Shown piece by piece: positions 25,801-39,500 of a stretch of 64,000 nt of DNA (its first letter is position 1; the number at the start of each line of letters is the position of its first letter). The notes below the pieces were generated by a model that was not told the DNA's origin, did no database searches, and saw nothing but the letters and a program-made list of their open reading frames with translations. Source of the stretch: Ifrita kowaldi (Eukaryota > Chordata > Aves > Passeriformes > Cinclosomatidae); NCBI GenBank assembly GCA_013398055.1, contig VZRS01007523.1, forward strand, positions 627,398 to 691,397. The letters run 5' to 3'. Position numbers and translations under genes: made by a program.

Positions 25801-26690
25801 TGGCTGCTGCCATCAGCAGTAAGCACCATGTGATATCCAAAAGTATTGCATTTACCCCATATTGTGTAGTCCTGTGAGGCTGTTTCAGTGCATACAAGCC
25901 TGAGCCTTTACAGAATAGCTGCTAATGAAATGTGTGTGGCAATTACGGGCATAAAGGGTGGACTGGCCACAAGTCCAGCGCCCTGCTACCACTGAGAATC
26001 CTGCATACATTCCCACTCACCAGGTGTCAGCTAATGTGTTCATTTAGTCCCCCACATTCGCCAGTGGGATCTTGAGATTCTGCTGGCCAGTTTTTAAAAA
26101 CTTTTATGATGTGGAGATATTTAAAAAACAACCTACGATCATACACTTCTTCTGTCCTTCCTCCTGTGTGTTCATTACAAAAGTCAAAGAGTTTGAAGGA
26201 TGATATAGGATAGAAAAGCCGATACTGAGTAAATAAGCTTCACAAGAAATTCTAGACTTGTGTTTGTGCTGAAGGTAAATCAAAACCACAAAGGCGGAAC
26301 CCTCTACAAAATACAGCTCAGTGAATTTGCTGGAGCTGTGCACGGGGAGGAGACTGCACAAGAAAAGATGTGTGTCTTTGAGCTTAATCAAAAGTTATTT
26401 GAATCTTTGTCCTGGTCTACTACTACTACTCTCCTTCTGCACAACCTTCTTAGTACTTTTTGAAACATTTTGGGGTGTTAAAGTAAAGCATTGAAAGTGC
26501 TTGATATTTCCAGCTTAATTTTACAAAAACTTCTAGCTCAGCTACTTCAGAAGTTTATTAGGGTGCTAGATGGATCTTATTTGAGTTAGAAACCCTGCTA
26601 CATGCCAATGATAACTGGTTTTTTTGTAATATAACACAATGGTTTTTTGTCGTGGGAGAAATGCAGTTCTTTATGCTATTCATTCAGCTA

Positions 26691-26748
26691 AATACTATTT
26701 TATTTACAAAATAGTATTTATTTGTGAAAATAAACAATCATCACAAAT
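26691..26748. repeat. Two consecutive short inverted repeats
   Basis: A perfect 11-bp stem (26691-26701 with 26708-26718) encloses a 6-nt loop. It is followed by an 8-bp inverted repeat (26720-26727 with 26741-26748). It is AT-rich, and the function is unknown. Confidence 0.6.
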
Positions 26749-27630
26749 GATAATACATTGATTCTTAATACTAAGGCAGATTAGAATTTGTGACTTGCTG
26801 TTCTAAGCGGCAGCCTTCATGACTGTTTTAAGATGCTAGCTGTAGCCCCAGAGTAATTTTGTTTGGGTAAACACCACTGCAAGGGTTTGCTCATAGTATC
26901 AGCTCTAGACAAATCATGCAATGATCAAAGAACTAGCTTATCTTTGCAGCTCTGAATGCTAGACAGTTCCTGTTGTCTTCTCTCTCATCCAATACACACA
27001 AATAAGTACATGCCTAACTGACAGAATGCTGATGAGAATATAAATTGCAACAAACACAATGAAAAGAACAGTTTATGCTGTGAAATTGCTGTGAAAGTTG
27101 CCCATCTGCAATATCCAGCATATGCCTCATTTTACACTTGCAGGTGCAATAGCTTCCTGAAATCTCTCTGGTTTTTTTCCACTTATTTCTGTGAAGGTTG
27201 TTGGTAAGTGATATAGGGAAATTAGCTATTTTTAGGTGAAGAAAGAAGCTGAATAAATTAATACTTTAAGGAATGAGACCCACAAGCCTGAAAGAATGTA
27301 AAGTTATTTTGCCTTTTTTACTTTTCAGAAAAACAACAGCAGCAGCGGCAACAAATCACAAGTTCATATTCAAGCAAGACAAGGATGCTGATAATGGTAA
27401 TGCTTTCTTATATGCACACATGCCACTACACTGTGTATACCAAACCCAGCATCTAAATCCCAGCACACCAGTGGTGTCTTACTGTTCCTATGTGGAAATG
27501 TTATGACTGCAACCTTAAGTACATATTTTTATCAGAACATTTATTCAGCGGTTTCCATGTAAGTTTGGGAAAAGTGGCTATTTACGAATTAAACTTGTCA
27601 AAAATCAAGGAAAGAAGAAAGGGAAAAAAA

Positions 27631-28157
27631 AAGAACCAGAACCCTGGCCACTCAGGAAGATCCTCTCCCTCTATTTGGCTGTGGTGAGGCCACATCTGGA
27701 GTCCTGTGTACAGTTTTGGGCTACTCAGTACAAGAAAGAAAAGGAGCTACTAGAGAGGGTTCAGCGAAGTTCACGAAGATGCTCTTATGAGAAGAGACTG
27801 TGGGAGCTGGGCGTGTTCAGTCTGGAGAAGAAAAGACTGAGAGGATTTTGCATAAAAAGATCTCAGAGGCAGGTGCCCAGAGGATGGTGCTAGGCTCTTT
27901 TCAGTGGTGCTCAGAGACAGGACAAGGAACAATGTCCATAAACTGTAACACAAGAAGTTCCAGCTCCAGACGAGGAGGAACTTCTTTCAGCTGAGGGTGG
28001 CAGAACACTGGAACACCTGCCCTGGGCAGTCATGGAGTCTCCCTCTCTGAAGACATTCAAAATCCACCTGGACATATTCGTGTGTAACTTCATCAGGAGG
28101 GTTGGACTGGAATCTGCAGAGTTCCCTTCCAGCCCTAATGATTCCGTGATTGTGTGA
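27631..28157 (+). mobile_element. CR1 LINE fragment, 3' end of ORF2 plus tail
   Basis: The plus strand encodes the C-terminal CR1 ORF2 signature in broken frames: RPHLESCVQFWA, KELLERVQR, then YEKRLWELGVFSLEKKRLRG. The CR1 tail follows (GAGGGTTGGACT..., CCTTCCAGCCCTAATGATTCCGTGATT). It is 5'-truncated and carries frameshifts, so it is an inactive relic. Confidence 0.93.
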
Positions 28158-31139
28158 GTCTCTGCTGTGAACGCTAGCTCACCTTTTTAAGGTATTTTTC
28201 TTTCATCTACTGATGTTGCCCTTTGCTCCAAAATGGTTTTCAAAGTCAGGCACTGCCATCTGAACACCTCTTGCTTTCCAATTCAATGGTCACAAAGAAT
28301 ATCACAGTTAGGATCTTGTTACCTCCAGTGTCAATACTATTGTTTGAGTTCCTGTAAACTGAAGTGACATGATAAAAAAAACCCCAAATTTATCTTTTGA
28401 CATTGTTTTTAACCTGCTTCATTTCACTAACTTCAAGTGTATTACATGATCCCAAATCAGGTGAGACAGCATAACAGAGTTAAGTGGTGAAGGAGAGTGG
28501 GTGAAGAAAAAGGCAGAGATGATTGGCTGGGGCAGGTAATGTTTAAACCATGTGCATATAGGGGAGTCAGGGCTAGGAGGTAGTATGTGGGACACCTTTG
28601 GACAGGTGCATTAATACCATTAAAGCAGTTTGAAAATCTCCTTCCTAAGTCAGAATGGTGTTGCTCTGTAATATACAACACATGCAAATATGTGGAGCAC
28701 TGAGCAAGAGAAAGTCAACCTTAGCAGCGTTTTTCACTGAAACTTTACTTCCTGCCTTCTCCTCCTCTCTCTCACAGGGCTTTTGCCTCCTAGTTGTTAC
28801 TGAACAGGTTATACTTCTGTAAGAAGTAGTCTATGCAGCAGTGAGGGAAGAGTTGGAAAACTCTTTTAACTTTAGCACATTAGTCTATGATCCCTGTATT
28901 CATGGTTAATGCTTAGTTTTGTACCACACAGTGCTTAGTGCAAATACCAGAGATTAATGTGGCCTTGTGTTAACTCCCTACATCTGTGACTAATAAGTCT
29001 TGTGCCAGCTAATGCTTCCTTGTTTACTTCTATCAGTGATTAATATGGACTAGCTGATATCTTAGTTTTGAGAACAAGGATTGTGTGTCAGAGCAAAGAA
29101 TGATAAGAGAAGTACATTATGACCTGACACTCTCAAGGAGAAAAGATTCATCAGAAGATCTGGAACCATATTCAAACAAGTAAATTGAAGTAATTAGTGT
29201 ATATATGTATGTATTCAGGAAATGTGATGAATATGTATTAGTTTCAGGAATATACTCTGGAGAATTATTATTCTTAAAAAAATACTTTTAAGGAGAATTC
29301 CCCATGCACCTAGTGTTGCTAATAAAGTAATGTTGGTTTTCCTAACTAACAAATTGATTGGAGAGTTTATTTCCCAGTTTTCAGTGACATGGGGGCAGAC
29401 TTGGCACAGGCGCAGAAACAACGTATTTCTCTATCAATAATCTCTGTACATACTTGTACTGAAAGAATTTCAGACTACCTGGTTTCGTGCAGTTTCTGAG
29501 GTAACATTTTGAGTACATAAACCTCATCAGAGGGCAAGGCAAAGACTCAGCACTCCTGCTTCACCATGCTGTGCCACTCCCCAGAATCAGAGCTCTGGGG
29601 AGAAGCGCCATCTTGGCATGGCAGTGATGCTGTTACAGCATCACTTTGGAAAGTACCTGATTTTCAGAATAAACTTGATATTCCTGAACACTGGCAGGAG
29701 CTTCTGTCTGCAATTGCTACAGCGCACTATGAGAACCAGCATTTTTGGTAGGGTCAGTCTGCGTTATCTTTGTGTCTGCAGACATGGCTAGACTTCCTCA
29801 AAAATGTGCTGCTGCATTTCCATCTCATTCACATTTGAAGGTGGTTTAAGTATTTCTGACAGAAGTTTGGTCATGAGCAAATTAACAGCATTTCCTTGTG
29901 TCTACACTGTCATGCTTATGGGAACAATTTAGCTTTCCTGATGCTGTTTGGGGACAACTGACATGCAGGATTCCCTGGAACCTCCTCAAGTCAGTGCTGT
30001 GGCTCTTTTAAAATGTAGTTATTCAATATCTATAACCTTATAACCATTGCTTATTATTAATATATTTATACTTGCCTGGACAAGGAGTGCAGAAATCTAT
30101 TTCCACAATTTTTATTTTTCTACACTAAAGAAATGGAGGATTGACAAATTCAAGAAAGAAGTCAAAGTCCTTACCCTGACTATGCCTTGTGAGGGACATG
30201 TTCCTGATACGAAGGAAACCCCAGCACACTCCAGAGCATCACAATCAAGTGTGTGTTAAGATCCTGGTTTTCTGTTGGGGTGTATGTACTGTAATAAATC
30301 ACAGTCCTTCCTGGGGACAGCTGAAGCTGATGCAAAGCACTTGCTGTACAAAAAGATCTTTCATGCTAAAAGCCAAAAGTCTTTCCTTTTTGTGACTTGA
30401 GGAGTGCTTAAATCTCAAGCAATTTTTATTTCAAAAAAAAGCTTGTATTCAGGCATTAGCTGTTTTGTTCTACCAAGGGATTCACCTGCACTGCCCTGCA
30501 CCCCCTTCCATGCCTGTCCTTACACTGTCACAAGCTCTTCCCTGCCCCGTTTGCTGCCTAGCTCACCCACACGGAGGGGCTCAGGTTAGGTGGCTTTTCA
30601 CTGAGACTTTTTGCCCTGCAAGCTGTGAGGGTTCTGCTCATGTCAGCACTCCTATGTTCTGTCTGCCTGGGTTCACCACCAGGAGTTCAGGCGGGATTGA
30701 AAGCAGTGCCGCAGCACAAAACACTCCAGACAGACCACATGGGAACACCAGGCTTTTGCTAAACCCTCCACAGGGAAACCCTCTGGAGGGCACAGAGTTC
30801 ACTACGATGTGAAGAGAGCTGATGAATGCAGGCACAGCCTCATGAAAAAGGGCCCGAGGGGGCTCACAGAGTGTGCCACAGCACCATTGCTGCTCACACC
30901 CCACAGCTCTGCCTCACTGAGGGCCACCACTGGTAGAGGTAGCTTGCTTAGACGACCTAATGAGCTAAATTGCAGGTGATGTGAGTGTAACTGTGATGGC
31001 TGAGTTTGCAACAACCCACTCCTAGTCTGAGGCAAGGGGGATGTGGACAAGACCGGGTGGCCATTGCAGTAAGGCAAGGCAGCCACTCAGGAGACTGGCA
31101 GGCTAGCAGACTCTCCGGCTGGGAAGCTGCTAGAAGCTG

Positions 31140-31800
31140 TGTATGAGAGGAAATCAGGAGAGATTGGGGTGAGAGGTGGAGGAGCAGGGCTAGTGGGAGC
31201 TGAGCGCAAGGAGTTTGTGTACGGAGAGGACCTCTGGCAGCGGGGGAGGGTCTGCCCTGGTGATGTTGTGCTCCCTCAGCCCCCTCCTCCGTGCCCCTCA
31301 GGAATCGCTGTGCCTGTGCCCGACCTTCCTCCACCGTCCGCTCCCCGGGCCCGACTCTGCGCCTCGCTGCCGGGGCTGAGGCGGGCACGGAGGGACCGGG
31401 GCTGGCCGGAGCCGGTGCAGGCCTGAGAGCGCGGAGGCGGCGATCGCAGCAGCTGCGCCGGGGGGAGGAGAAGGGAGGGAGCCTCAGCTGCGGGAAGGAG
31501 ACATTGGGACGTCAGAGAGGAAGGAAAACTTTCTCAAGGAAGAAGTTGCTTCAGTTTCCACCCTATATACATGAGGATGTGAATGGCTGGGCAGGCGATT
31601 ATCAGCTGGTTTGGCTTCTCCTTCAGCACCCTCCCTCACCCCTCAGCTGCTGCTGCCAGGAGGAAGTGGGAAGGGAAGAGGAACAGTCAGCTTTAGCAAA
31701 GCGCTCCTGACTTCTCTTTCTCTCCAACATGTCCTTCCCTGCCTCCGCCTGGGAGGCAAAAAGGTGTGCAAAAACCCATGCAAATACGTCACCAGGAGTG
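31140..31800. promoter_or_regulatory. CpG-rich candidate promoter
   Basis: Roughly 31286-31475 is GC-rich with about 20 CpG dinucleotides in under 200 bp, in a region otherwise nearly free of CpG. Nearby are a PU.1/ETS-like AGGAAGTG (31661-31668), a CRE-like GACGTCAG at about 31509, and an IRF-like GAAACTGAAG on the minus strand at about 31550-31559. No TATA box is placed with confidence. It lies upstream of the FYB1 coding start on the minus strand, and immune-cell factor motifs suit FYB1, so I infer a FYB1 promoter. The transcription start and direction are not shown by the sequence. Confidence 0.5.
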
Positions 31801-33349
31801 TGTAAACCCTGTGGGAGGGAGAGAGGGATCTCTCTGAACCCCCCACTTTCATACACGAATTTAACAACGTCTTTTCCTGTCCTTTTGTATATTAAACACC
31901 CATCAGCTCTTCAAGTCTCACCTGCTTTTAGTGCAGAGAAGCAAAACAGAAACTCGTATTTCCTAAAAAGCATCCAACCTGCAGGCAAGGTCCTGTTCTC
32001 AGCTGCTTGCCCTTCTGCAGTACCTTAATGGAGCAGAGAGGACTTGCAGCTGACATCTGTGCCTCTTCAGGTATCACCTAGTTCAGGTATCTTAGGCTTT
32101 CTCTGGGAAGTGGGGAATAAAGGGCCTTTACCTTTCAATGTATCCTCCTTAAACCTCTGAATAAAAGGTTTCAGATGAGAGCAATTTAATCTCTATTAAT
32201 GTCAGATGATTTCTTAACAACAGCTCTTCAATCTTTTCATTTTAAAAAGTGGAAGATTGGACCTACATTTGTTAGCTATTCCCTAATTCATATTACAGGG
32301 GTCAGGCTGCTTTTGCTGTTAAAAGATGTTTACTTAAAAAACCCCAAACAAACAAAATCTCCTAGATTTCTGTACTTTATTTACTCTCAAGAAATTACCC
32401 GTCACAAGTGGGGCTAAATTTGAACACATCTGAAACAGAAAGTTAAGGCTCAAGTTAAATTCTCAGTGGCAGGAATCACTCTGCTTCTGTATCCTTTCCC
32501 AGGGCTTCTGTGATAATTAGTCTTATTTATTAAAACTACATCTGATACTTGTAGAGTCTTTTCTCATGGTCTGAAATTTTAATTTTTTAGTTACCATGTA
32601 TGCCATACTGCAATTATTTTTATATTCTAAAACAAGAAGGGGGAAAGGGAAAGCTTAAAAAAAGGAAGACAATGATGTGGCCCAAATAACAACAACAAAG
32701 AGAATATTCCCACATCATAAACTTTTCAAAACACAAAGTAACTTCTGAAACAATTTTAATCAGAGATAATAAAGTTTAAAAATGAAAACATAGTTTAATC
32801 CAAACATCTTTAAGATGAATGATTCAGAAAAAAATTCCTAAGTCCTTCTGTCTAGTGTTTGCTTAATGCCTGACATCCTTTTTAGGTTCCTATCCTTTAA
32901 GCTTTTAAAAAACTGACTATCTCTGATTCCTGATCTTTAGCAGGTAGTGGCAGGTTGGTCACAAAGCCTTCTGGCTTTAAAGTGACTGGTTAGCCTGTGA
33001 TATAAATCCGTAAACAAAAGAAAGGAGAATTTAGTTTAAGTGAGAATGTATTCACCTCTGCCTCTGGCAATCACAGCAGAAAACCAGGATCAGTTTTCCA
33101 TCTGCTGAGAGTCCTTTTGGTGAAGTCATCTTAGACAGAGTGTGTACACAAACCCTACATTCTGAAGCCTTGCTGGTATATTAAGAGTTTCTTTCAAAAA
33201 GAACGTTTCTTCCTTCCTATCCTACTCTCCTGTCTTTTTTGAAGATTTCCCTCTCTTCTGCTAACCTCACTTTTCACCTTTTTATCCAGTATTTGGAATG
33301 TGCTACCTGGGAAATGAGAGATAAGTGAGCTGTGTGTCCCCTCTTCCAT

Positions 33350-33545
33350 CATACATCTGCCCTGCGGTCAGATGGGTCCCACCTTTCAGCCGTGAACAGA
33401 AGGGAACCCTTTCACGCAGTGCTTTCTCTGTACAAGTATCGTGTGCCTGTTTTTAACGTGGTGCCTTTTGCCGGGTGCCGGCACGATAGTGACCTCTAAT
33501 GGTTACAAATCGTAACCGTCCAGCGTCATTTAGGGAGGGACGGAG
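33350..33545. promoter_or_regulatory. Isolated CpG patch with two perfect hairpins
   Basis: About 11 CpG sites occur in some 200 bp of otherwise CpG-poor DNA. It contains TGCCGG-GTG-CCGGCA (33469-33483) and GGTTAC-AAATC-GTAACC (33501-33517). Such patches are often unmethylated regulatory DNA. No specific factor is assigned. Confidence 0.3.
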
Positions 33546-36500
33546 CAAGGGTGGAAATCTGCAGCCCCTCTTAACTTGTCCCAGCATTTGATTTCCCTCA
33601 CTGTTAAAAGAAAAATAAAGGGAAGAAAAAACAACCCAGAAACCCAGCAACAATAAAAAACCAAACCAACAAAAAAAGTAAACTAATTGGGATTTTTTGG
33701 GGTTTTTTTTTGCTTTGTTTCTAATGCCTTTTTTCTCCCATTGCCTCTCACTCTGTCCTTGTGCATCTCTGAGATGAGTATGACACACTTCCATCAGACA
33801 TTTGAAAACAGCAATAAAGTCTCTGCTTTGCCTACTTCTCTTAACTCCTTTTCTGTCATGTGTCCTAGTTCCCTGATCACCTACGGTGAGCTCAGGGAAT
33901 TGAGTTGCTGCTGTTATGTTTGCTCAGTGCCTGCCCTCTGTTTTGCCTATGAGGCAGAGAGGCTATGGCTGCTTTCATAACTTTAATCGTGCAAATTTAG
34001 TTACTTAACAAGTCTGTTATTTGCACTGCTACAGGCACTTGAATCTTCTGGTTACAGAATTTGTGTGAATGAGTAGGGGAAATTCATCAGGGTCTCTTTC
34101 AGTTTTGCTGTTGCCTCAGAGAAGCTATAGACCAGGACAGATGAGGCAGCATATACCAGTTTTTTTGCTCCAGAGGCTAAATTGTACGGGAAAAAAATTC
34201 CATTTTTTTGTTATGCAAGATCACACTGCCAACCTTTTGGTGGGCAAGGGCTATATTGAAAGGTGAGGTGAGTCTGCTGAGGATTAATCAAAGATTGGGC
34301 CATTGGGTAGATCATCAGTTGAACAGAATATTTTTACTGTGAAGCATCGGACAGCTGCTGACTGTCGTTGGGAAAAGAGCACCAGAAAGCAGAAATGCAG
34401 CAGATGTCAGCTAGGGGGGGTCCAATACTGTTCATTCTTGTGGGCTATTGCATAAATTTGAGCCTGAACAACTTCTCTTACAGGATGATGAAAAGAGATT
34501 TGATTAAAAACTCATGTCATGTGAGGAAAACACTCAAATCCTTGGAAACTTATGTGTGGAATAATGAATTAAAGACTGAGATCCAAAACAGAATAAGGTA
34601 AGACCACAGAAATCATAGAAACAGAACCACTGGGGAATAAACACTTGAAGGTATAAAAGGAATTGACAAAAGGATTTTGGAAATAGTTAAAAAAATTACT
34701 GAGAAATGGAGAAGGTCAATGGTTGTGTATTAGTTGGTGTTTTGAGAGCCTTTGTAGAAGAGAAGTAAGTGAAAGCCTGGAGACATGATTTCTGAAAGTT
34801 TTTCTTCTCCAAAGACATAAGAAAACAGATATCCCTATGATTCATCTTCAGAATCAAAATGCAGATGCCCTCAGGGGTTTAGAGAAGAATCATGGCATTG
34901 TAGAGGTTGTGACACTTCTCAAAAACTTGGTGAAACAAGTGATTAATGGGAAGAAAAGCTGTTAGAGATGCGTCAGCAGAAATGAAAAGAACACCCAGCC
35001 ACAGCTGCAAATACAAGATGCACAAGATCCTCTGATCCCTATTTCATTCTATGAAAATGTAAACTCTCTAAAAGTATTAAATCATTTTGCCTATAATTAT
35101 GGATTGAATTTGGCAAATTTCTTACATGTCCCATTTTTAAATGTGTAAAAAATAATTTTCATGGCTTTTCAATATCATCCAGGGATGATATTGCAAGTTA
35201 GAGACCATTGTTCACAGTTTCAGTGCTGGAACACAGGTGTGGCTTTGTACATTTCTGTGTGGTTTTTCCACTCTTAATTTTCTGTGTACTTCACCTTTTA
35301 CATTGAGGGATGTGGCTGAAGGCAGGTGCTCTTTTTGTTCATTTCATATTTTTCCTGTAAAGAAAACTGAACTCTGATGAAGAATTACTTTTATTGTTTT
35401 TTAGGTTTTTTTCTCTTAACTAAATAAAAAACAGTAGGAATGGTTTGTAAGAAAAAATATCTAAAAAGATGACTTTCTGTTGAAGTGAACCCACAAATCC
35501 CATTAGGTTCTTAATCCCAGGCTGTTGATTGAGGTATGGATGATTTACTGATAAAAACTAAAACTGCTCCTGTGACAAAAAATTTAAAAGTACACCTTTA
35601 AATATCCTCGTGTTATCTGCATTATGCTATCAGGAGACGTTAACAATGTCACATGATATGTTCCATATCAGCTTCATATTTACATTTGTTTATGCATATG
35701 GTTTATCTTGGTCTAATTTACATACCTAACACATTTTCCTGTATTAGCTCCCCCTCCTCTTCCCTCCCCACCACTCCCCACGAATATGAAAAACTTTAAC
35801 AAATAAAGATCATATGAAGGGTATTGTTGTTCTGAATTCTAGGGGTGTCTGCAAATGTGATTTTGTCCAAGTTTCAAAGTACAGGGATGGGGAAGGTTGC
35901 AATTCATTCAGCATCTCTTAAATATTGTCGGATATTAGTGTGAATGGTCTAGTGGATGTGGTAGTCCTGGCTTGCCAATAGTTTCCCTTAACAATATGAT
36001 GGGGCTCTCAAAGCTGGCTGCAAGACACAATAGGATAACTAGGATGCTGGGATTTGTGAGGCTCTGAGTGCAGCTTGTCTCTGTGTGCCAATAGAGGGCA
36101 TTATGTACGCACACCAGTGTCTTATATAGTGAGTAAAAAAAGTACTTTTGGGTTTAATTGTGGCAGATGTTAGTTTATAGCATTTTTGAAAGTAGCATAA
36201 ATATCAGGAAAAAATAATTATGTCTCAGTGTTTCTCTACTTCTTATGCTCCAGTTCAGCTTGACAGACGGAAAACCTTGTGTGTTTAACAAAAACAATAG
36301 TATCCTGAACATTTTATTATTCTTAGCCCTGCGAGCTGTATTGTGCACAAATCAGTTTCAAAAGTCTGCTGTGTTCCCAGTTATGCAAGACCTGCTGGTC
36401 TTCTGTGGCTGTCAGAAGTTCAGTGACCTCAGTGATCTTTGCAGGCAGGTAGAATTCCCTTCACACAGAGTTCCTTAGGGGATGGTTCCTTCTGAATGTG

Positions 36501-39500
36501 GTTAGGCACTCAGCGCATTTTATGACCAACATATAATTGTATATAATATGTCTTTCTGTGCAGAATCTCTAGGATTTATTTTTTTACTTTAAACAAAGAG
36601 TAAACCCAAACAGATCAATCAAATTTCTTGGTTGGCCTTATTTTCATCAGAAAATTTATTACTAAATTCTCATGTCTCAAATTTTTTTTGCTTCTTAGAG
36701 TATATCTGAGAATTATCAGTATCACTGCAAAAAGACAGGCATGTTAAGGGATATTTCTCTAGGTCAGGTATCAATGCAGCCTGTCCTGGCTTGAAATCAA
36801 AGGAAAATGCAACTTTTTTCCTTTGTGTTAATAAACTCCAGTCTCATCTGTCTGAAGCTATTATTGTAGTTCTTTTATTTTTTCAGCTGATATTATATCC
36901 AAGTGTTTGGTCTAAACTTTCCTCTGTGATGATGGTCAGAAACGAAGTAGTGAATTCTATGTTTTGGTCCTCATTTGGATTTCAGGATTCTGCAGGCCTA
37001 ACTTTGCTCCCTCCGTCTCTTCCTGTATGCACTAAAACCAGATCATACCCAATCTCATGTTCAAAAAGTTCATTGATTTTTTTTTTTTTGTAGGAATACT
37101 TTTTTTCCCCCACAAGTTTTTTTGCCACAAATCAAACTTTCCCAAAGTACTCTTCACTCTACTTTCTTCTGTTACTTGTTTTGCTCTCCTAATTTTTTTT
37201 CTGTCTTTTCATATTGCTGTAATATAAATTTCCACCTGTGCAGCATCAAAGCAAAGACCAGAAAATATGATTTGCTTCCTTGGTGAAGTTTTTGGGTTGC
37301 CTGTAATGCAAAGATGAAAGCACTTCCTTCCCCATAGTTTTATGTAGCATTGTCAAGAAAATAGACTAAAGGAATAAATTCATGGTTTGCATTACTTTGA
37401 ATTGTCATTCATATTTTGATTCAGGGAAAACAACCTGGAACTCTGTAAAGATTTAAAAAAAAAAGTGAAACTGTTAATTGTTGCTTATTTTCAAGCTCCA
37501 CTTGGCAACAGCAGAAGTTCAGTGTTCAACATATCCACAAGCACATTATTTCTAAACAAACCTGTTTGTGAAAGCAGCTAGCCACTTGAATCATCCCAGA
37601 AGAGTGACTGTGTGCTTGCTGTGCAAATTTTAGTGTAGGATTTTGCAAATACAAGTATGCCATACATATCTGCTCTGCTCTAGTACAAGTAAAAGAATCC
37701 CTTTGGCAGCTAGAAATCAGCAGGCAACAGCACAGCAAGATGCTACTTTGGTAGTCCTTACTCAGATCCTGTTTATTCGTATGTAAATCTAGAGTAAGTC
37801 AAGTGACTTGAATTATTGGTGTAAGCAAATATAGTGGTTTGACCTTTAGTACTTGGTTCTGCACAGTCTGATTACAACAGAAATAAATAAAATAAAAGTA
37901 CCTGGTTTATATTTTGAAACCAAAAAATATGCCTTATGTAAACATTTTGCTTCAGATTCAGTAAGAATTTGATCATAGTGTAAAGCAGAGACAAATTCAA
38001 CCAGAACACTCAGAATTTTGTGTAGCATTTTTAAGTGTGAACCGTATTGTATTTCATCTATTTCACGTTACAATTTTTCAAGTGGCACTTGCAATGAGCA
38101 ACCTTTTTCACCTTTGAGTTTCACAAGGCACCTTTCCTTTTTTTGAAAGCAGATTAACAGCCTCAAGTAAATAATACTTTTTTAGCATTTCTGCATCCAG
38201 GGAAGATGGTTGTGTTACCTTTGGACAGAGGCACAATGATAAATGTACACAAGCTATTTTAAATTTTTCCGAGAGCAAAGACGGCCTGAAAAGTTATTCA
38301 GATTTCTTGCCTTTCAACATTTATCTGTAAAATCACTAATCGTGAAATTATCCGTTTGTTTTATTAGTAAAATACTTATAAAAAGATACATATAAAGAGT
38401 CTAAAGAAACTGACTTTCTAGGGAAACGATTTCTATCAGTTTGCTAAACACACAACACCACACCACACTCCCCATCCAACTATACTGAAGATTTATAGAT
38501 AAAATTCTTTATCTTTTTAGTTACAAAGCCCTGCTGAATCAAAATAACATAGCAGAATTGTGTTTTTTTAAAATCTAATTAGAATGTGTGGCCTCATTTC
38601 TTTGTTGATGTCACATTGACACTTGACTGCAGAATTCCTCTAGATACATGATCTAATTTGTCAGTTTGGCCTTGAAATAAGTTGTTTTCCTTAATTTTGC
38701 ATGCCAGAATCAGTAAAGCATACAAACCAGTCCAGATGATGAAGGACCTAAACAAAATAAAAAGTTTCCTTATGCCCTCAAAAGCAGAAAGCCAGATGCA
38801 AGGATTTAAAAACTGTTAGAAGTAAATGTAAAGATTTACAGTCACATCCACAGCAGTTTTAGTGCTAATGCATCCATTTAATAAAAGTAAATGAATAAAG
38901 TCCTGTACTTACCATAATTTCAGTTCTTCTGTCTCCACAAGTCTGCTAAGGAGTATGCACTGTACTAGAGGGAGTCAGAAATGTTCTTTGTCCTTCACTG
39001 TGAACATTTATTTAGAAAGTGTATGTGCTCTGTCCAGCCTTCGCACGAAAAGATATCAGCAGTATTCTTGTTTTGCACATTATCAGAGACCTAACAGAAT
39101 TTTAAACAGTATTTGTTTGGGTTACATCGCACCACTGTGAAGGATGAATAGGTTTTATTCATTCATTTAATGACTTCCAAGATTTTTATGAAAACCCTGT
39201 CTATGCTGATGATAAAATTATATAGTTTTTTTTTTAAGTAATCTTTGACTGAATTAAAAAGGCAAATGTATTTTGGTTTTGTTTTTCATACTCAGGGTTC
39301 CTGCATTTTCATATATTTAAGCTTCACTATCAACCCTGTGCATGTCTCCTTCTGACCCAGACTTTCATGGATGTTTAAAATCTGAAGTAATTTTCTATCT
39401 CTAATAGGCTGAACTGTATTTCTATCAATTAGCCTTTAATTATTTGGCTCTTCGTAGCTGATACTATCAGAAAAATAAGATTGTCCTGGTCTGACAGGGT

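Larger units (their letters stand above)
19811..31139. other. FYB1 upstream region / FYB1-C9 interval, left part
   Basis: No coding exon is recognised here. It should contain upstream introns and perhaps non-coding 5' exons of FYB1, because the large exon begins with a splice acceptor. It contains one CR1 fragment and a pair of small hairpins near 26.7 kb. The rest is AT-rich unique-looking sequence. Confidence 0.6.

Noticed and set aside
29566..29751. 61-codon plus-strand frame
   Set aside because: Reads like ordinary protein but shows no recognised motif, splice context or family; too short to support.
30957..31426. Proline/arginine/alanine-rich frames on both strands near 31 kb
   Set aside because: Long open frames are expected in GC-rich CpG clusters; no known protein is recognised.
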